Shown: positions 1-5,798 of the stretch, piece by piece
How positions within the stretch are numbered: the stretch's first letter is position 1
How the letters are laid out: every line of letters starts with the position of its first letter
Origin: Gammaproteobacteria bacterium
Lineage (GTDB): Bacteria; Pseudomonadota; Gammaproteobacteria; Burkholderiales; Thiobacillaceae
Reading direction: 5' to 3'
Assembly: GCA_018820745.1 (NCBI GenBank)
Contig: JAHJNP010000365.1
Location: forward strand, 1-6,058
Length of the DNA stretch: 6,058 nt
Notes under the pieces: generated by a model
Seen by the model: the letters and a program-made list of their open reading frames with translations, nothing else
Databases searched by the model: none
What the model was told of the DNA's origin: nothing
Translations under genes and position numbers: made by a program

Positions 1-124
1 CGCGCTCGCCGACGTCCATGAAGGATTCGGCGGTGTCGAGTATCTGCGTCAGGATCGCGCGCGGCAGGCCGTCCAGGGTGAGCAGGTGGCGCAGCCTGCC
101 GTCTTCGGTGAGTTGTAGATTCAT
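1..124 (-). CDS. pyrB: Aspartate carbamoyltransferase catalytic chain, N-terminal fragment (runs off left edge)
   Basis: Reading leftwards from an ATG at 124, the 41 visible codons give [20 protein letters not shown] followed by [21 protein letters not shown]. This matches the N-terminus of bacterial PyrB, where an RHLLTL(E/D)GLP segment and a helix of the type ILDTAESF precede the carbamoyl-phosphate site. The enzyme condenses carbamoyl phosphate with aspartate in the cytoplasm, the committed step of pyrimidine synthesis. The start is fixed by an ATGA overlap with the pyrR stop. There is no good Shine-Dalgarno sequence just upstream, so translation is probably coupled to pyrR. The catalytic residues lie outside the window. 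The identification rests on a short but characteristic stretch and on gene order. Confidence 0.88.
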   Translation of the reverse strand, partial: MNLQLTEDGRLRHLLTLDGLPRAILTQILDTAESFMDVGER

Positions 125-615
125 GCGAGGGAAAGGATCAGGTGGCCGTCGTCCAGCCGCGAAAGGTTGATGTTCTGGTGGTCGGGAACGGAGAGCGTGA
201 GGCCGGCAAAGTCGGGGCGGATCGGCAGTTCGCGGCCGCCGCGGTCGACCAGCACCGCCAGCCGGATCGAGGCCGGGCGGCCGTAGTCGAACAGCTCGTT
301 CATCGCCGCGCGCACCGTGCGCCCGCTGTGCAGCACGTCGTCGACCAGCAGGATGTCGCGGCCTTCGAGGTCGAACGGCAGGCTGGACGGCTTCACCTGC
401 GGGTGCAGGCCGATGCGCGAAAAATCGTCGCGGTAGAACGAGATGTCGAGCGTGCCGAGCGGCAGGGCGCAGCCGAGCAGCGCGTGCAGGCGCTCGGCCA
501 CCCACACCCCGCCGGTGTGGATGCCGACGATGACGGTGTCCGGTGTGAGGGTGGGGGCGATGGCGGCGGCCAGTTGCGCGATCAGCGGGTCGATGTCAGG
601 CAATGAGGCGGGCAT
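121..615 (-). CDS. pyrR: PyrR bifunctional pyrimidine operon regulator / uracil phosphoribosyltransferase
   Basis: A 164-residue type I phosphoribosyltransferase. The PRPP-binding signature is [10 protein letters not shown] (residues 91-100), preceded by hydrophobic ILL. Other PyrR hallmarks are [13 protein letters not shown] (31-43), the flexible-loop segment [12 protein letters not shown] (56-67) and [16 protein letters not shown] (123-138). Members of the family sense UMP/UTP and PRPP to control pyr gene expression, and some have weak uracil phosphoribosyltransferase activity. Position directly ahead of pyrB supports the regulator role. The ATG at 615 is chosen over the TTG at 618 because AAGGA (623-627, complement) sits 7 nt upstream of the ATG. 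The gene overlaps the end of ruvX by 20 nt and the start of pyrB by 4 nt. The C-terminal tail (about 142-164) departs from the Bacillus-type tail. Whether this copy acts on RNA, on DNA or only as an enzyme cannot be told from sequence. Confidence 0.9.
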   Translation of the reverse strand: MPASLPDIDPLIAQLAAAIAPTLTPDTVIVGIHTGGVWVAERLHALLGCALPLGTLDISFYRDDFSRIGLHPQVKPSSLPFDLEGRDILLVDDVLHSGRTVRAAMNELFDYGRPASIRLAVLVDRGGRELPIRPDFAGLTLSVPDHQNINLSRLDDGHLILSLA

Positions 616-1033
616 CAAAAAATCCTTGCAGTATCAGTTGGGCGGCGACGGCGTCGGTCAGCGCCTTGTTCTTCTTGCCGTGGATGCCGCGTTCGTGCAA
701 TTCGGCTTCGGCCGCGGTGCTGGTGTGGCGCTCGTCCACCAGAAACACCGGCAGCTTGAAGCGCGATTCTAGTTTGCGCGCGAAGTTTTTGGCCACCCGG
801 GTCATTTCGTGCTCGCCGCCGTCGGCGTGGGTGGGCAGGCCCAGCACCAGCAGCACCGGCTGCCACTCGGCGATCAGCCCGGCGATGGCGGCGAGCCGCG
901 CATCGGTGGAGTCGGCCTGGATGACGGTGAGCGGATGCGCGACGCCGATCGACAGATCGCCCGAGGCCACGCCGGTGCGCTTCAGGCCGAGGTCAAAGCC
1001 CAGCACCGTGCCGTGGGTGTCTGCATAGCTCAA
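596..1033 (-). CDS. ruvX: RuvX/YqgF family RNase H-fold nuclease (putative pre-16S rRNA nuclease / Holliday junction resolvase)
   Basis: The 145-residue product has the usual family length and RNase H-like layout. Strand 1 carries the first acidic residue in GFDLGLKRTGVA (D14). The LVLGLPTHADG segment is at 62-72. VDERHTSTAAEAEL (99-112) carries the D100-E101-R102 motif. The last acidic residue is D127 in TDAVAAQLIL. The family processes the 5' end of pre-16S rRNA in Escherichia coli and has been proposed as an alternative Holliday junction resolvase. It acts in the cytoplasm. The start is TTG at 1033, one base after the algH stop. No in-frame ATG lies nearby, and the next candidate, a GTG at codon 10, would cut into the first beta strand. 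The upstream Shine-Dalgarno is weak, which fits translational coupling to algH. The 3' end overlaps pyrR. Confidence 0.92.
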   Translation of the reverse strand: MSYADTHGTVLGFDLGLKRTGVASGDLSIGVAHPLTVIQADSTDARLAAIAGLIAEWQPVLLVLGLPTHADGGEHEMTRVAKNFARKLESRFKLPVFLVDERHTSTAAEAELHERGIHGKKNKALTDAVAAQLILQGFFDARLIA

Positions 1034-1034
1034 G

Positions 1035-1592
1035 TCAAGCGTGCCCAGCTTCGTCGGACAGGCTGGCGAAGTCGATGCCGAGGCGCTTCATCGCAGCAGG
1101 CAGACGTTCTTCGGGTGCCAGGTCGAAGATCACCTGCGGGTCGGCGGCCACCGACAGCCAGGCGTTCTGCTTGATTTCCTCTTCCAGCTGGCCGGCACCC
1201 CAGCCCGCGTAGCCCAGCGACACCATGAACTTTTCCGGCCCCGAACCCTGGCTCACCGCTTCCAGCACGTCCTTCGAGGTGGTGAGGCTGACCGCGTCAT
1301 TGACGGTGAGGGTGGAACTGAAGGTGAGCGGCGGGGTGTGCAGCACAAAGCCGCGTTCGGTCTGTACCGGGCCGCCGAAGTAGACGGTTTTGCGTTGCAG
1401 GCGCTCGGGCAGCGACAGGCCAATCTGCTCGAACAGCGTCGACAAGTCCAGATCGATCGGCCGGTTGACCACCACGCCCAGCGCGCCCTGCTCGCTGTGG
1501 TCGCAGATATAGGTCAGCGTGCCGTTGAAATTGGGGTCGACCATGCCCGGCATGGCGATCAGAAAATTGTGGGTGAGATTGACGGTATCCAT
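1035..1592 (-). CDS. algH: AlgH/YqgE family protein (UPF0301)
   Basis: The 185-residue product is the standard length for the family. Conserved blocks are visible in order: [20 protein letters not shown] (9-28), the [10 protein letters not shown] segment (36-45), [16 protein letters not shown] (70-85) and [16 protein letters not shown] (125-140). The biochemical role is not settled. AlgH was named for an effect on alginate in Pseudomonas, and the gene is widely paired with ruvX/yqgF, as here, which suggests a linked function. It is predicted to be cytoplasmic, with no signal peptide or membrane segment. The ATG at 1592 is preceded by GGGAGG (complement of 1599-1604) with a 6-nt gap, a strong ribosome site. 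It heads the leftward operon algH-ruvX-pyrR-pyrB and diverges from phrB. Confidence 0.93.
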   Translation of the reverse strand: MDTVNLTHNFLIAMPGMVDPNFNGTLTYICDHSEQGALGVVVNRPIDLDLSTLFEQIGLSLPERLQRKTVYFGGPVQTERGFVLHTPPLTFSSTLTVNDAVSLTTSKDVLEAVSQGSGPEKFMVSLGYAGWGAGQLEEEIKQNAWLSVAADPQVIFDLAPEERLPAAMKRLGIDFASLSDEAGHA

Positions 1593-1598
1593 GATTGC

Positions 1599-1604
1599 CC
1601 TCCC
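1599..1604 (-). promoter_or_regulatory. Ribosome binding site of algH
   Basis: GGGAGG on the minus strand, 6 nt from the ATG at 1592. It is the strongest Shine-Dalgarno in the leftward operon. It fixes the algH start and rules out the out-of-frame ATG a few bases upstream. Confidence 0.75.
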
Positions 1605-1613
1605 ATTGTAATC

Positions 1614-1629
1614 TGCCTCAATTCAGGCA
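1614..1629. promoter_or_regulatory. Imperfect 16-bp dyad in the algH/phrB divergent spacer (candidate operator)
   Basis: The top strand reads TGCCTCAATTCAGGCA. The arms TGCCT and AGGCA are exact complements, and the central AATT is self-complementary, with one mismatched pair (C/C at 1619 and 1624). It lies 51 nt before the phrB start and about 22 nt before the algH start, so a protein bound here could touch expression in either direction. I do not recognise the half-site as that of a known regulator. Function is inferred only from symmetry and position. Confidence 0.35.
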
Positions 1630-1657
1630 AGCACTCCTTTTTGCACCCTGTTCCTAC

Positions 1658-1686
1658 ACTATAGCGACCAGTATGCCCCATGACTG
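1658..1686 (-). promoter_or_regulatory. Possible sigma70-type promoter for the algH operon
   Basis: On the minus strand, TATAGT (complement of 1658-1663) is a good -10 hexamer. A poor -35, CAGTCA (complement of 1681-1686, matching 3 of 6 consensus bases), lies 17 nt upstream and would fall inside the first codons of phrB. Transcription would begin near 1651 and leave a leader of about 60 nt. The weak -35 keeps this tentative. The same AT-rich patch could also supply a -10 (TATAGC, 1660-1665) for phrB on the plus strand. Confidence 0.3.
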
Positions 1687-3116
1687 AATACGCCCGCGCC
1701 CTGGTGTGGTTCCGCCGCGATCTGCGCGACTTCGACCACGCTGCGCTCTACCACGCGCTCAAGCGAAGCCATCAGGTCGTGTGCGCCTTCATTTTCGACC
1801 GCGACATCCTCGATGCGCTCCCCGATCCGGCCGACCGCCGGGTCGAGTTCATCCATGCCAGCGTGACCGAACTGCAGCAGGCCCTGCAGGCCCGGGGCGG
1901 CGGTCTGGTGGTCAGGCATGGCGTCGCGCGCGACGAGATCGTGCCACTGGCGGCCGAACTCGAGGCCGAGGCCGTGTTCTTCAACCATGACGACGACCCC
2001 GCCGCGCTGGCGCGCGACACCGCCGTCGAAGCCGCGCTGCGCGCGCGCGACATCGCCGTCCATCACACCAAGGATGCGGTGATCTTCGAACGCGAGGAAG
2101 TGCTGACCGCCGGCGGCACGCCCTACAGCGTCTTCACCCCCTACAAGAATGCCTGGCTGAAAAGGCTGACGCCGTTTGACCTGCAGGCCTATCCGGTCGA
2201 GGCCTATGCCGACCGGCTGGAGGCGCGGTCGACGCCAATCCCTGGCTTGTGGGACATGGGCTTCGCCCCCACCAACCTGCGCGACATGAAGCTGCCCACC
2301 GGCATGTCGGGCGGGGCACGATTGTTCGACGACTTTCTCGGCCGCATCGACCGTTATCAGGACACGCGCGACTTCCCCGCCGTGAAAGGGCCGTCCTATC
2401 TGTCGGTGCACCTGCGCTTCGGCACGGTGTCGATCCGCCAGCTCGCCGCCGCGGCCTGGCAGCAGGGCGGCCGCGGCGCGCAGACCTGGCTGTCCGAACT
2501 GATCTGGCGCGATTTCTATCATCAGATTCTGTGGCACCGCCCCGACGTCGCCAGCGGGCATAGCTTTAAACGCCAATATCACGCGCTGCCGTGGCCGAAT
2601 CCCCCCGGCCATTTCAAAGCCTGGAGCGAGGCGCGCACCGGCTACCCGCTGGTCGACGCCGCGATGCGGCAGTTGAACCAGAGCGGCTACATGCACAACC
2701 GCCTGCGCATGGTCGCCGCCTCGTTCCTCACCAAGGACCTGCTGGTCGACTGGCGGCGGGGCGAAAAGTATTTCGCCGACAAGCTGATCGACTTCGACCT
2801 GGCCGCCAACAGCGGCGGCTGGCAATGGGCAGCCTCGGTCGGCTGCGACGCCCAGCCCTGGTTCCGCATCTTCAATCCGGTGACGCAGTCCGAGCGCTTC
2901 GACGCGCAGGGGCATTTCATCCGCCGCTATTTGCCGGAACTCACCCGCGTGGCGGAAAAATTCATCCATGCCCCGTGGACGATGTCTGCCGCCGAGCAGC
3001 AGCGCGCGGGCTGCGTCATCGGGCGCGACTACCCGTTGCCGATCGTCGACCACGCCGTGCAAAGGGGGCAGGCGCTGGCGCTTTTCAGGCAGGCCTCGCC
3101 GCCTGCGCTAAAGTAG
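1680..3116 (+). CDS. phrB: Class I deoxyribodipyrimidine photolyase (CPD photolyase)
   Basis: The 478-residue, full-length flavoprotein repairs UV-induced cyclobutane pyrimidine dimers using blue light. The N-terminal antenna-type alpha/beta domain (about 5-165) opens with ALVWFRRDLR. The C-terminal FAD domain (about 205-475) has SELIWRDFYHQILWHRP (272-288), TGYPLVDAAMRQL (320-332), MHNRLRMVAASFLTKDLL (338-355) and AANSGGWQWAAS (375-386). From remembered alignment with E. coli PhrB, the electron-transfer tryptophans are present (W305, W358, W381 for W306, W359, W382). So are the flavin-contacting Asn (N377) and the substrate-side E273 and W276. The E. coli folate-contact pair N108/E109 appears to be replaced by A108/A109. 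The start is fixed by an in-frame stop at 1662-1664, and ATG 1680 has no clear Shine-Dalgarno. A cryptochrome-like role is less likely given the intact catalytic set. Confidence 0.95.
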   Translation: MTEYARALVWFRRDLRDFDHAALYHALKRSHQVVCAFIFDRDILDALPDPADRRVEFIHASVTELQQALQARGGGLVVRHGVARDEIVPLAAELEAEAVFFNHDDDPAALARDTAVEAALRARDIAVHHTKDAVIFEREEVLTAGGTPYSVFTPYKNAWLKRLTPFDLQAYPVEAYADRLEARSTPIPGLWDMGFAPTNLRDMKLPTGMSGGARLFDDFLGRIDRYQDTRDFPAVKGPSYLSVHLRFGTVSIRQLAAAAWQQGGRGAQTWLSELIWRDFYHQILWHRPDVASGHSFKRQYHALPWPNPPGHFKAWSEARTGYPLVDAAMRQLNQSGYMHNRLRMVAASFLTKDLLVDWRRGEKYFADKLIDFDLAANSGGWQWAASVGCDAQPWFRIFNPVTQSERFDAQGHFIRRYLPELTRVAEKFIHAPWTMSAAEQQRAGCVIGRDYPLPIVDHAVQRGQALALFRQASPPALK

Positions 3117-3143
3117 CGTTCGCGGCGCCACGCCGCATCAGAC

Positions 3144-3149
3144 AAGGAG
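3144..3149 (+). promoter_or_regulatory. Ribosome binding site of the small membrane protein gene
   Basis: AAGGAG lies 5 nt before the ATG at 3155. This consensus-quality site marks a real internal start. It shows that the small gene is its own ORF and not part of the longer frame that runs antiphase through phrB. Confidence 0.75.
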
Positions 3150-3154
3150 ATTTC

Positions 3155-3502
3155 ATGGCGGCATGGTTGATTCCCGCGGTCAAGGCGATTCTGCCTTTTG
3201 TGAGCCCCATCGTTTCGTCGGCGCTGCCGGTGTTTACCACGCGCAAAAGCGACGAGGCGGCTGCCGCCCAGTCCGACGTTTTGCAGAAGCAGATTACCGA
3301 GCTGCAGACGGCGGCCTCGCAGAATGCGCTGCACGTCAAGGAACTGGCCGGGCAGCTGCAGAAAACGGTGACCGCGCTCGAGCAGGCCGTGGCCGTCGCA
3401 GAGTCGCGCTTCAGGCGCATGGCCGTCCTGTGCGGGGTGGCCGTTACGCTCTCTCTGCTCGCCATCGGGGTTTCGCTGTTCGTCCTCTTTTCGGGCGGGT
3501 GA
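3155..3502 (+). CDS. Small coiled-coil membrane protein of unknown function (115 residues)
   Basis: I cannot assign a function. Three parts are visible. Residues 2-28 are hydrophobic and proline-punctuated (P7, P14, P18, P25), perhaps an amphipathic or re-entrant segment. Residues about 43-82 form a regular 3-4 hydrophobic repeat (L43, I47, L50, A54, V61, L64, L68, L75, A78, A82), a coiled coil of five to six heptads with N57 and T71 as polar core positions. Residues about 89-112 are a single transmembrane helix after the basic SRFRRM, ending in GG. By the positive-inside rule the coiled coil should be cytoplasmic. It resembles short uncharacterised proteins I recall from other Betaproteobacteria. 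Start choice rests on AAGGAG 5 nt upstream. The gene begins 38 bp after phrB on the same strand with no terminator between, so cotranscription is possible, though a link to photorepair is unproven. Confidence 0.82.
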   Translation: MAAWLIPAVKAILPFVSPIVSSALPVFTTRKSDEAAAAQSDVLQKQITELQTAASQNALHVKELAGQLQKTVTALEQAVAVAESRFRRMAVLCGVAVTLSLLAIGVSLFVLFSGG

Positions 3503-3539
3503 CACGGGCATTGGCGTGGGCGAGTCCGCTTGAAAACCG

Positions 3540-3568
3540 TTGACCTTGGCTCTCAAACTCGAAATACT
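3540..3568 (+). promoter_or_regulatory. Predicted sigma70 promoter of the MASE3-GGDEF-EAL gene
   Basis: TTGACC (3540-3545) matches the -35 consensus at 5 of 6 bases. AATACT (3563-3568) matches the -10 consensus at 4 of 6, with an ideal 17-nt gap. Transcription would start near 3575, giving a leader of about 62 nt. A second -10-like hexamer, TATACT (3576-3581), lies inside the palindrome but has no good -35 at the right distance. Confidence 0.5.
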
Positions 3569-3572
3569 ACGT

Positions 3573-3588
3573 ACCTATACTTATAGGT
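3573..3588. promoter_or_regulatory. Perfect palindrome at the predicted transcription start (candidate operator)
   Basis: ACCTATA (3573-3579) and TATAGGT (3582-3588) are exact reverse complements around a 2-nt CT centre. The site straddles the predicted +1 of the promoter at 3540-3568, a classic position for a repressor site. If transcribed it could also form a small 5' hairpin, but a 2-nt loop argues for a DNA site. I do not recognise the binding protein. Confidence 0.42.
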
Positions 3589-3623
3589 GCGGAGTATGGT
3601 TATTGCCTCTCCGCCACGCTGGC

Positions 3624-3628
3624 GAGGA
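3624..3628 (+). promoter_or_regulatory. Ribosome binding site deciding the TTG start at 3637
   Basis: GAGGA lies 8 nt before TTG 3637. No in-frame ATG or GTG exists between the upstream stop (3541-3543) and this TTG, so the site supports a non-AUG start. It lies on the 3' side of a short possible hairpin (CGCC 3612-3615 with GGCG 3621-3624), so access may be partly limited. Confidence 0.55.
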
Positions 3629-3636
3629 CCGTTTTC

Positions 3637-5751
3637 TTGATTCGACTGCAGGAATATAAAACCCACCGCCGCGCAGGGGGACTCTTGCTGGCCGCGAGCA
3701 TTCCGCTGTTGCTGTGGCAGGCCGTGACGGCCAATCAGCTGGTGTTTTCGGCCCCGACTTTCCTGGCGGCGCATTCGATGATGGAAATATTCGCCATCAT
3801 CGTTGCGGCGCTGATCTTCTTCACCGGCCATGGCGTGCAGGAAACCGTGCGCTCGGTCCGCTCCGTGGTGCTGGGCTGCGCGTTTCTGGCGGTGGCGCTG
3901 TTCGATATCCTGCATTTTCTGTCCTACCTGGGGATGCCGGACCTGATCAGCCCCAATTCCCCCCATAAATCTGTCCTGTTCTGGCTGTGCGGCCGCTTCG
4001 CAGCCGGGATCGGCCTGCTGGCCTACGTGCTGCTACCGGAAGCCTCCGTCGCGCGTTTCCCGCTTCGCCGCCACGCCTGGATCGGGGTTCTGTTCGTGGT
4101 GGGGGCGCTTTCTTACGGGCTTCTGGCGTCACCGCACAGCGTGCCGGCGATGTACGTGACCGGCCAAGGCCAGACCCCGCTCAAAATCACCCTTGAATGG
4201 CTGGTGTTCGGCTTTTACCTGGCGATTGCCGCCCTGTTGTACTTGCGCCGTCAACGGATCACCAACTGCGATATCGAGAGCCTGATGCTGGCCCTGCTGC
4301 TGCTGGCGGCGGGCGAACTGTTCTTCATCGTGTATGTGGACGTCACCAGCGTGGCCAACCTGCTGGGCCATTTGTACAAGGTATTTGCCTATTATTTTCT
4401 CTACCGCGCGATCTATGCCGAGGCAGTGAGCCGGCCGTTTCGCCAGATGCGGCACATGCTCAGTCACGACGACCTGACCGGACTGCCGAACCGCGCGGCA
4501 TTCAACGACAGACTCAACCAGGCGGTGGCGCGCGCCCGGCAGGATGCGCCGTGCGCTGTGCTTTTGCTGGATCTGGATCATTTCCAGAACGTGAACGACA
4601 CGCTGGGCCACGAGCACGGCGATCTGCTGCTGGTGGCGGTGGCCCAGCGCATCCGCGCGAATTTGCCGAAAGCCGCTTTCGTGGCGCGCTTCAGCGGCGA
4701 CGAGTTCGTGATCCTGCTGGAACATGCGCCGGTCGAACGGGCAACCCAGGTGGGACAGGATTTGCTGCGGACCATGTCCTGCGAGTTCGACATCGGCAAC
4801 GACCATTTGGGCATCGGTGCCAGCATCGGCATCGTCACCTACCCGACGGATGGCGAGTCGGCCAGCGTGCTGATGCGCTACGCTGACCTGGCCCTGCACC
4901 GTGCCAAGTCGTCCGGGCGCAATGCGCTTGTCGTGTTCAGCCGCGACCTGTCGGAGGAAATCCAGCGCCGCGTGCTGCTGGAAGCACGCCTGAAGCACGC
5001 CCTGGCGCACAATGAACTCGCGCTGCATTACCAGCCAAAGATAGAAATACTGTCTGGTCGCCTGATGGGCTGGGAGGCGCTGTTGCGCTGGCAGTCGCCG
5101 GAACTGGGCGCGGTCAGTCCGGACGAGTTCATCCCGATCGCCGAACAGTGCGGGCTGATCCTGCCGATCGGAGACTGGGTGTTGCGCGAGGCCTGTCGCC
5201 AGATGCGCACGTGGCAGGAGATGGGACTGGCTGCCGGCAGCATGGCGGTCAACCTGTCGACGCGGCAGTTCCGGCAGAAGGATCTGGCCGAGGAAATCAG
5301 CGCCGCCCTCAGCGACAGCGGCCTGGCGCCGGGCGATCTCGAACTGGAACTCACCGAATCGTCGATCATGGACCATCTGGCATCCGCCGCGGCCGTGCTG
5401 GCCGAACTGGAACAGTTGGGCATCCGCATCGCGGTGGATGATTTCGGCACCGGCCATTCGTCGCTGAGCTACCTGAAGGCCTTCTCGATCCACTGCCTGA
5501 AGATCGACCGCTCGTTCATCCATGACATTCCGGGCGACGACAACGACACCGCGATCGTGCGCGCCATCATCACGCTGGCCGGCAGCCTCGGGCTGACCGT
5601 GGTGGCGGAAGGCGTCGAAACCGAGGCGCAACTGGCCTACCTGCGCGCCAACCATTGCGATCAGGTCCAGGGTTTTCTGTTCAGCCGTCCGTTGCCGCCG
5701 GATGACTGCGTGAGCCTGATGCGCGCCGGCCTGCGGCGGGCGGCAGCGTAA
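3637..5751 (+). CDS. MASE3-GGDEF-EAL cyclic-di-GMP signalling protein (likely phosphodiesterase)
   Basis: This 704-residue inner-membrane protein has three parts. Residues about 14-260 are a multi-helix sensor resembling MASE3, with MMEIFAIIVAALIF (48-61), FDILHFLSYLGMPDLISP (89-106) and GHLYKVFAYYFLYRAIYAEA (244-263). The GGDEF domain (about 275-435) opens with HDDLTGLPNRAAF and keeps D312, N320 and D329. Its signature is SGDEF (353-357), and no RxxD inhibitory site precedes it. The EAL domain (about 445-695) has WEALLRW (479-485), N539, E573, DDFGTG (601-606), K622, AEGVET (657-662) and QGFLFSRPLP (678-687), a set expected of an active cyclic-di-GMP phosphodiesterase. Cyclase activity is possible, since SGDEF variants can work, or the domain may act as a GTP-sensing regulator. 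The start is TTG after GAGGA. The gene has its own promoter and a strong terminator, so it is probably monocistronic. The signal sensed by the membrane domain is unknown. Confidence 0.93.
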   Translation: MIRLQEYKTHRRAGGLLLAASIPLLLWQAVTANQLVFSAPTFLAAHSMMEIFAIIVAALIFFTGHGVQETVRSVRSVVLGCAFLAVALFDILHFLSYLGMPDLISPNSPHKSVLFWLCGRFAAGIGLLAYVLLPEASVARFPLRRHAWIGVLFVVGALSYGLLASPHSVPAMYVTGQGQTPLKITLEWLVFGFYLAIAALLYLRRQRITNCDIESLMLALLLLAAGELFFIVYVDVTSVANLLGHLYKVFAYYFLYRAIYAEAVSRPFRQMRHMLSHDDLTGLPNRAAFNDRLNQAVARARQDAPCAVLLLDLDHFQNVNDTLGHEHGDLLLVAVAQRIRANLPKAAFVARFSGDEFVILLEHAPVERATQVGQDLLRTMSCEFDIGNDHLGIGASIGIVTYPTDGESASVLMRYADLALHRAKSSGRNALVVFSRDLSEEIQRRVLLEARLKHALAHNELALHYQPKIEILSGRLMGWEALLRWQSPELGAVSPDEFIPIAEQCGLILPIGDWVLREACRQMRTWQEMGLAAGSMAVNLSTRQFRQKDLAEEISAALSDSGLAPGDLELELTESSIMDHLASAAAVLAELEQLGIRIAVDDFGTGHSSLSYLKAFSIHCLKIDRSFIHDIPGDDNDTAIVRAIITLAGSLGLTVVAEGVETEAQLAYLRANHCDQVQGFLFSRPLPPDDCVSLMRAGLRRAAA

Positions 5752-5768
5752 ATCCCGCTACGCGCATG

Positions 5769-5795
5769 AAAAAGCCGGGCAACGCCCGGCTTTTT
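5769..5795. terminator. Bidirectional rho-independent terminator
   Basis: AAAAA, then GCCGGGC (5774-5780), loop AAC, then GCCCGGC (5784-5790), then TTTTT (5791-5795). The 7-bp GC stem extends to 12 bp through the A and T tracts, so it can terminate on both strands. It begins 17 nt after the stop of the MASE3-GGDEF-EAL gene and lies 28 nt or more beyond the fbp stop on the other strand. It therefore serves both convergent genes. Confidence 0.93.
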
Positions 5796-5798
5796 CGA

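Larger units (their letters stand above)
3503..3636 (+). promoter_or_regulatory. Regulatory spacer ahead of the cyclic-di-GMP gene
   Basis: This 134-bp spacer holds no gene on the evidence here. It carries no recognisable rho-independent terminator after the small membrane protein gene. It does hold a promoter (3540-3568), a palindrome (3573-3588), a possible 14-codon leader ORF (3596-3640) and a GAGGA ribosome site (3624-3628). It is visibly more AT-rich in its middle (about 3550-3600) than the flanking genes, as expected for a control region. Confidence 0.6.

Noticed and set aside
616..618. TTG at 618 as the pyrR start
   Set aside because: The ATG at 615 is one codon later and has the better 7-nt spacing from AAGGA. 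The TTG would leave only 4 nt.
1593..1620. TACAAT on the minus strand (complement of 1606-1611) as the algH -10 box
   Set aside because: The start of transcription would fall on or inside the GGGAGG ribosome site, and no -35 lies at 16-18 nt.
1657..1664. CACTATAG resembling the core of a phage T7 promoter
   Set aside because: Only about eight bases match and the rest of the T7 consensus is absent. It is more likely part of ordinary -10-like sequence.
1659..3062. Long open frame (467 codons) on the minus strand opposite phrB
   Set aside because: It lies antisense to an unmistakable photolyase, has low-complexity Gly/Ala/Arg/Val-rich content and no recognisable motif. It is a typical antisense shadow in GC-rich DNA.
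3106..3118. Short hairpin CGCTA-AAG-TAGCG over the phrB stop codon as a terminator
   Set aside because: The stem is only 5 bp and no T tract follows, so it is unlikely to end transcription before the small downstream gene.
2591..3154. Open frame continuing upstream of the 115-residue protein through the phrB coding region
   Set aside because: The upstream part is an Arg/Pro/Ala-rich out-of-frame reading of phrB. The consensus AAGGAG and ATG at 3155 mark the real start.
4129..5655. 508-codon open frame on the minus strand opposite the GGDEF-EAL gene
   Set aside because: It is antisense to conserved GGDEF and EAL motifs, rich in Gln/His/Arg as expected of a shadow frame, and has no ribosome site or family motif.
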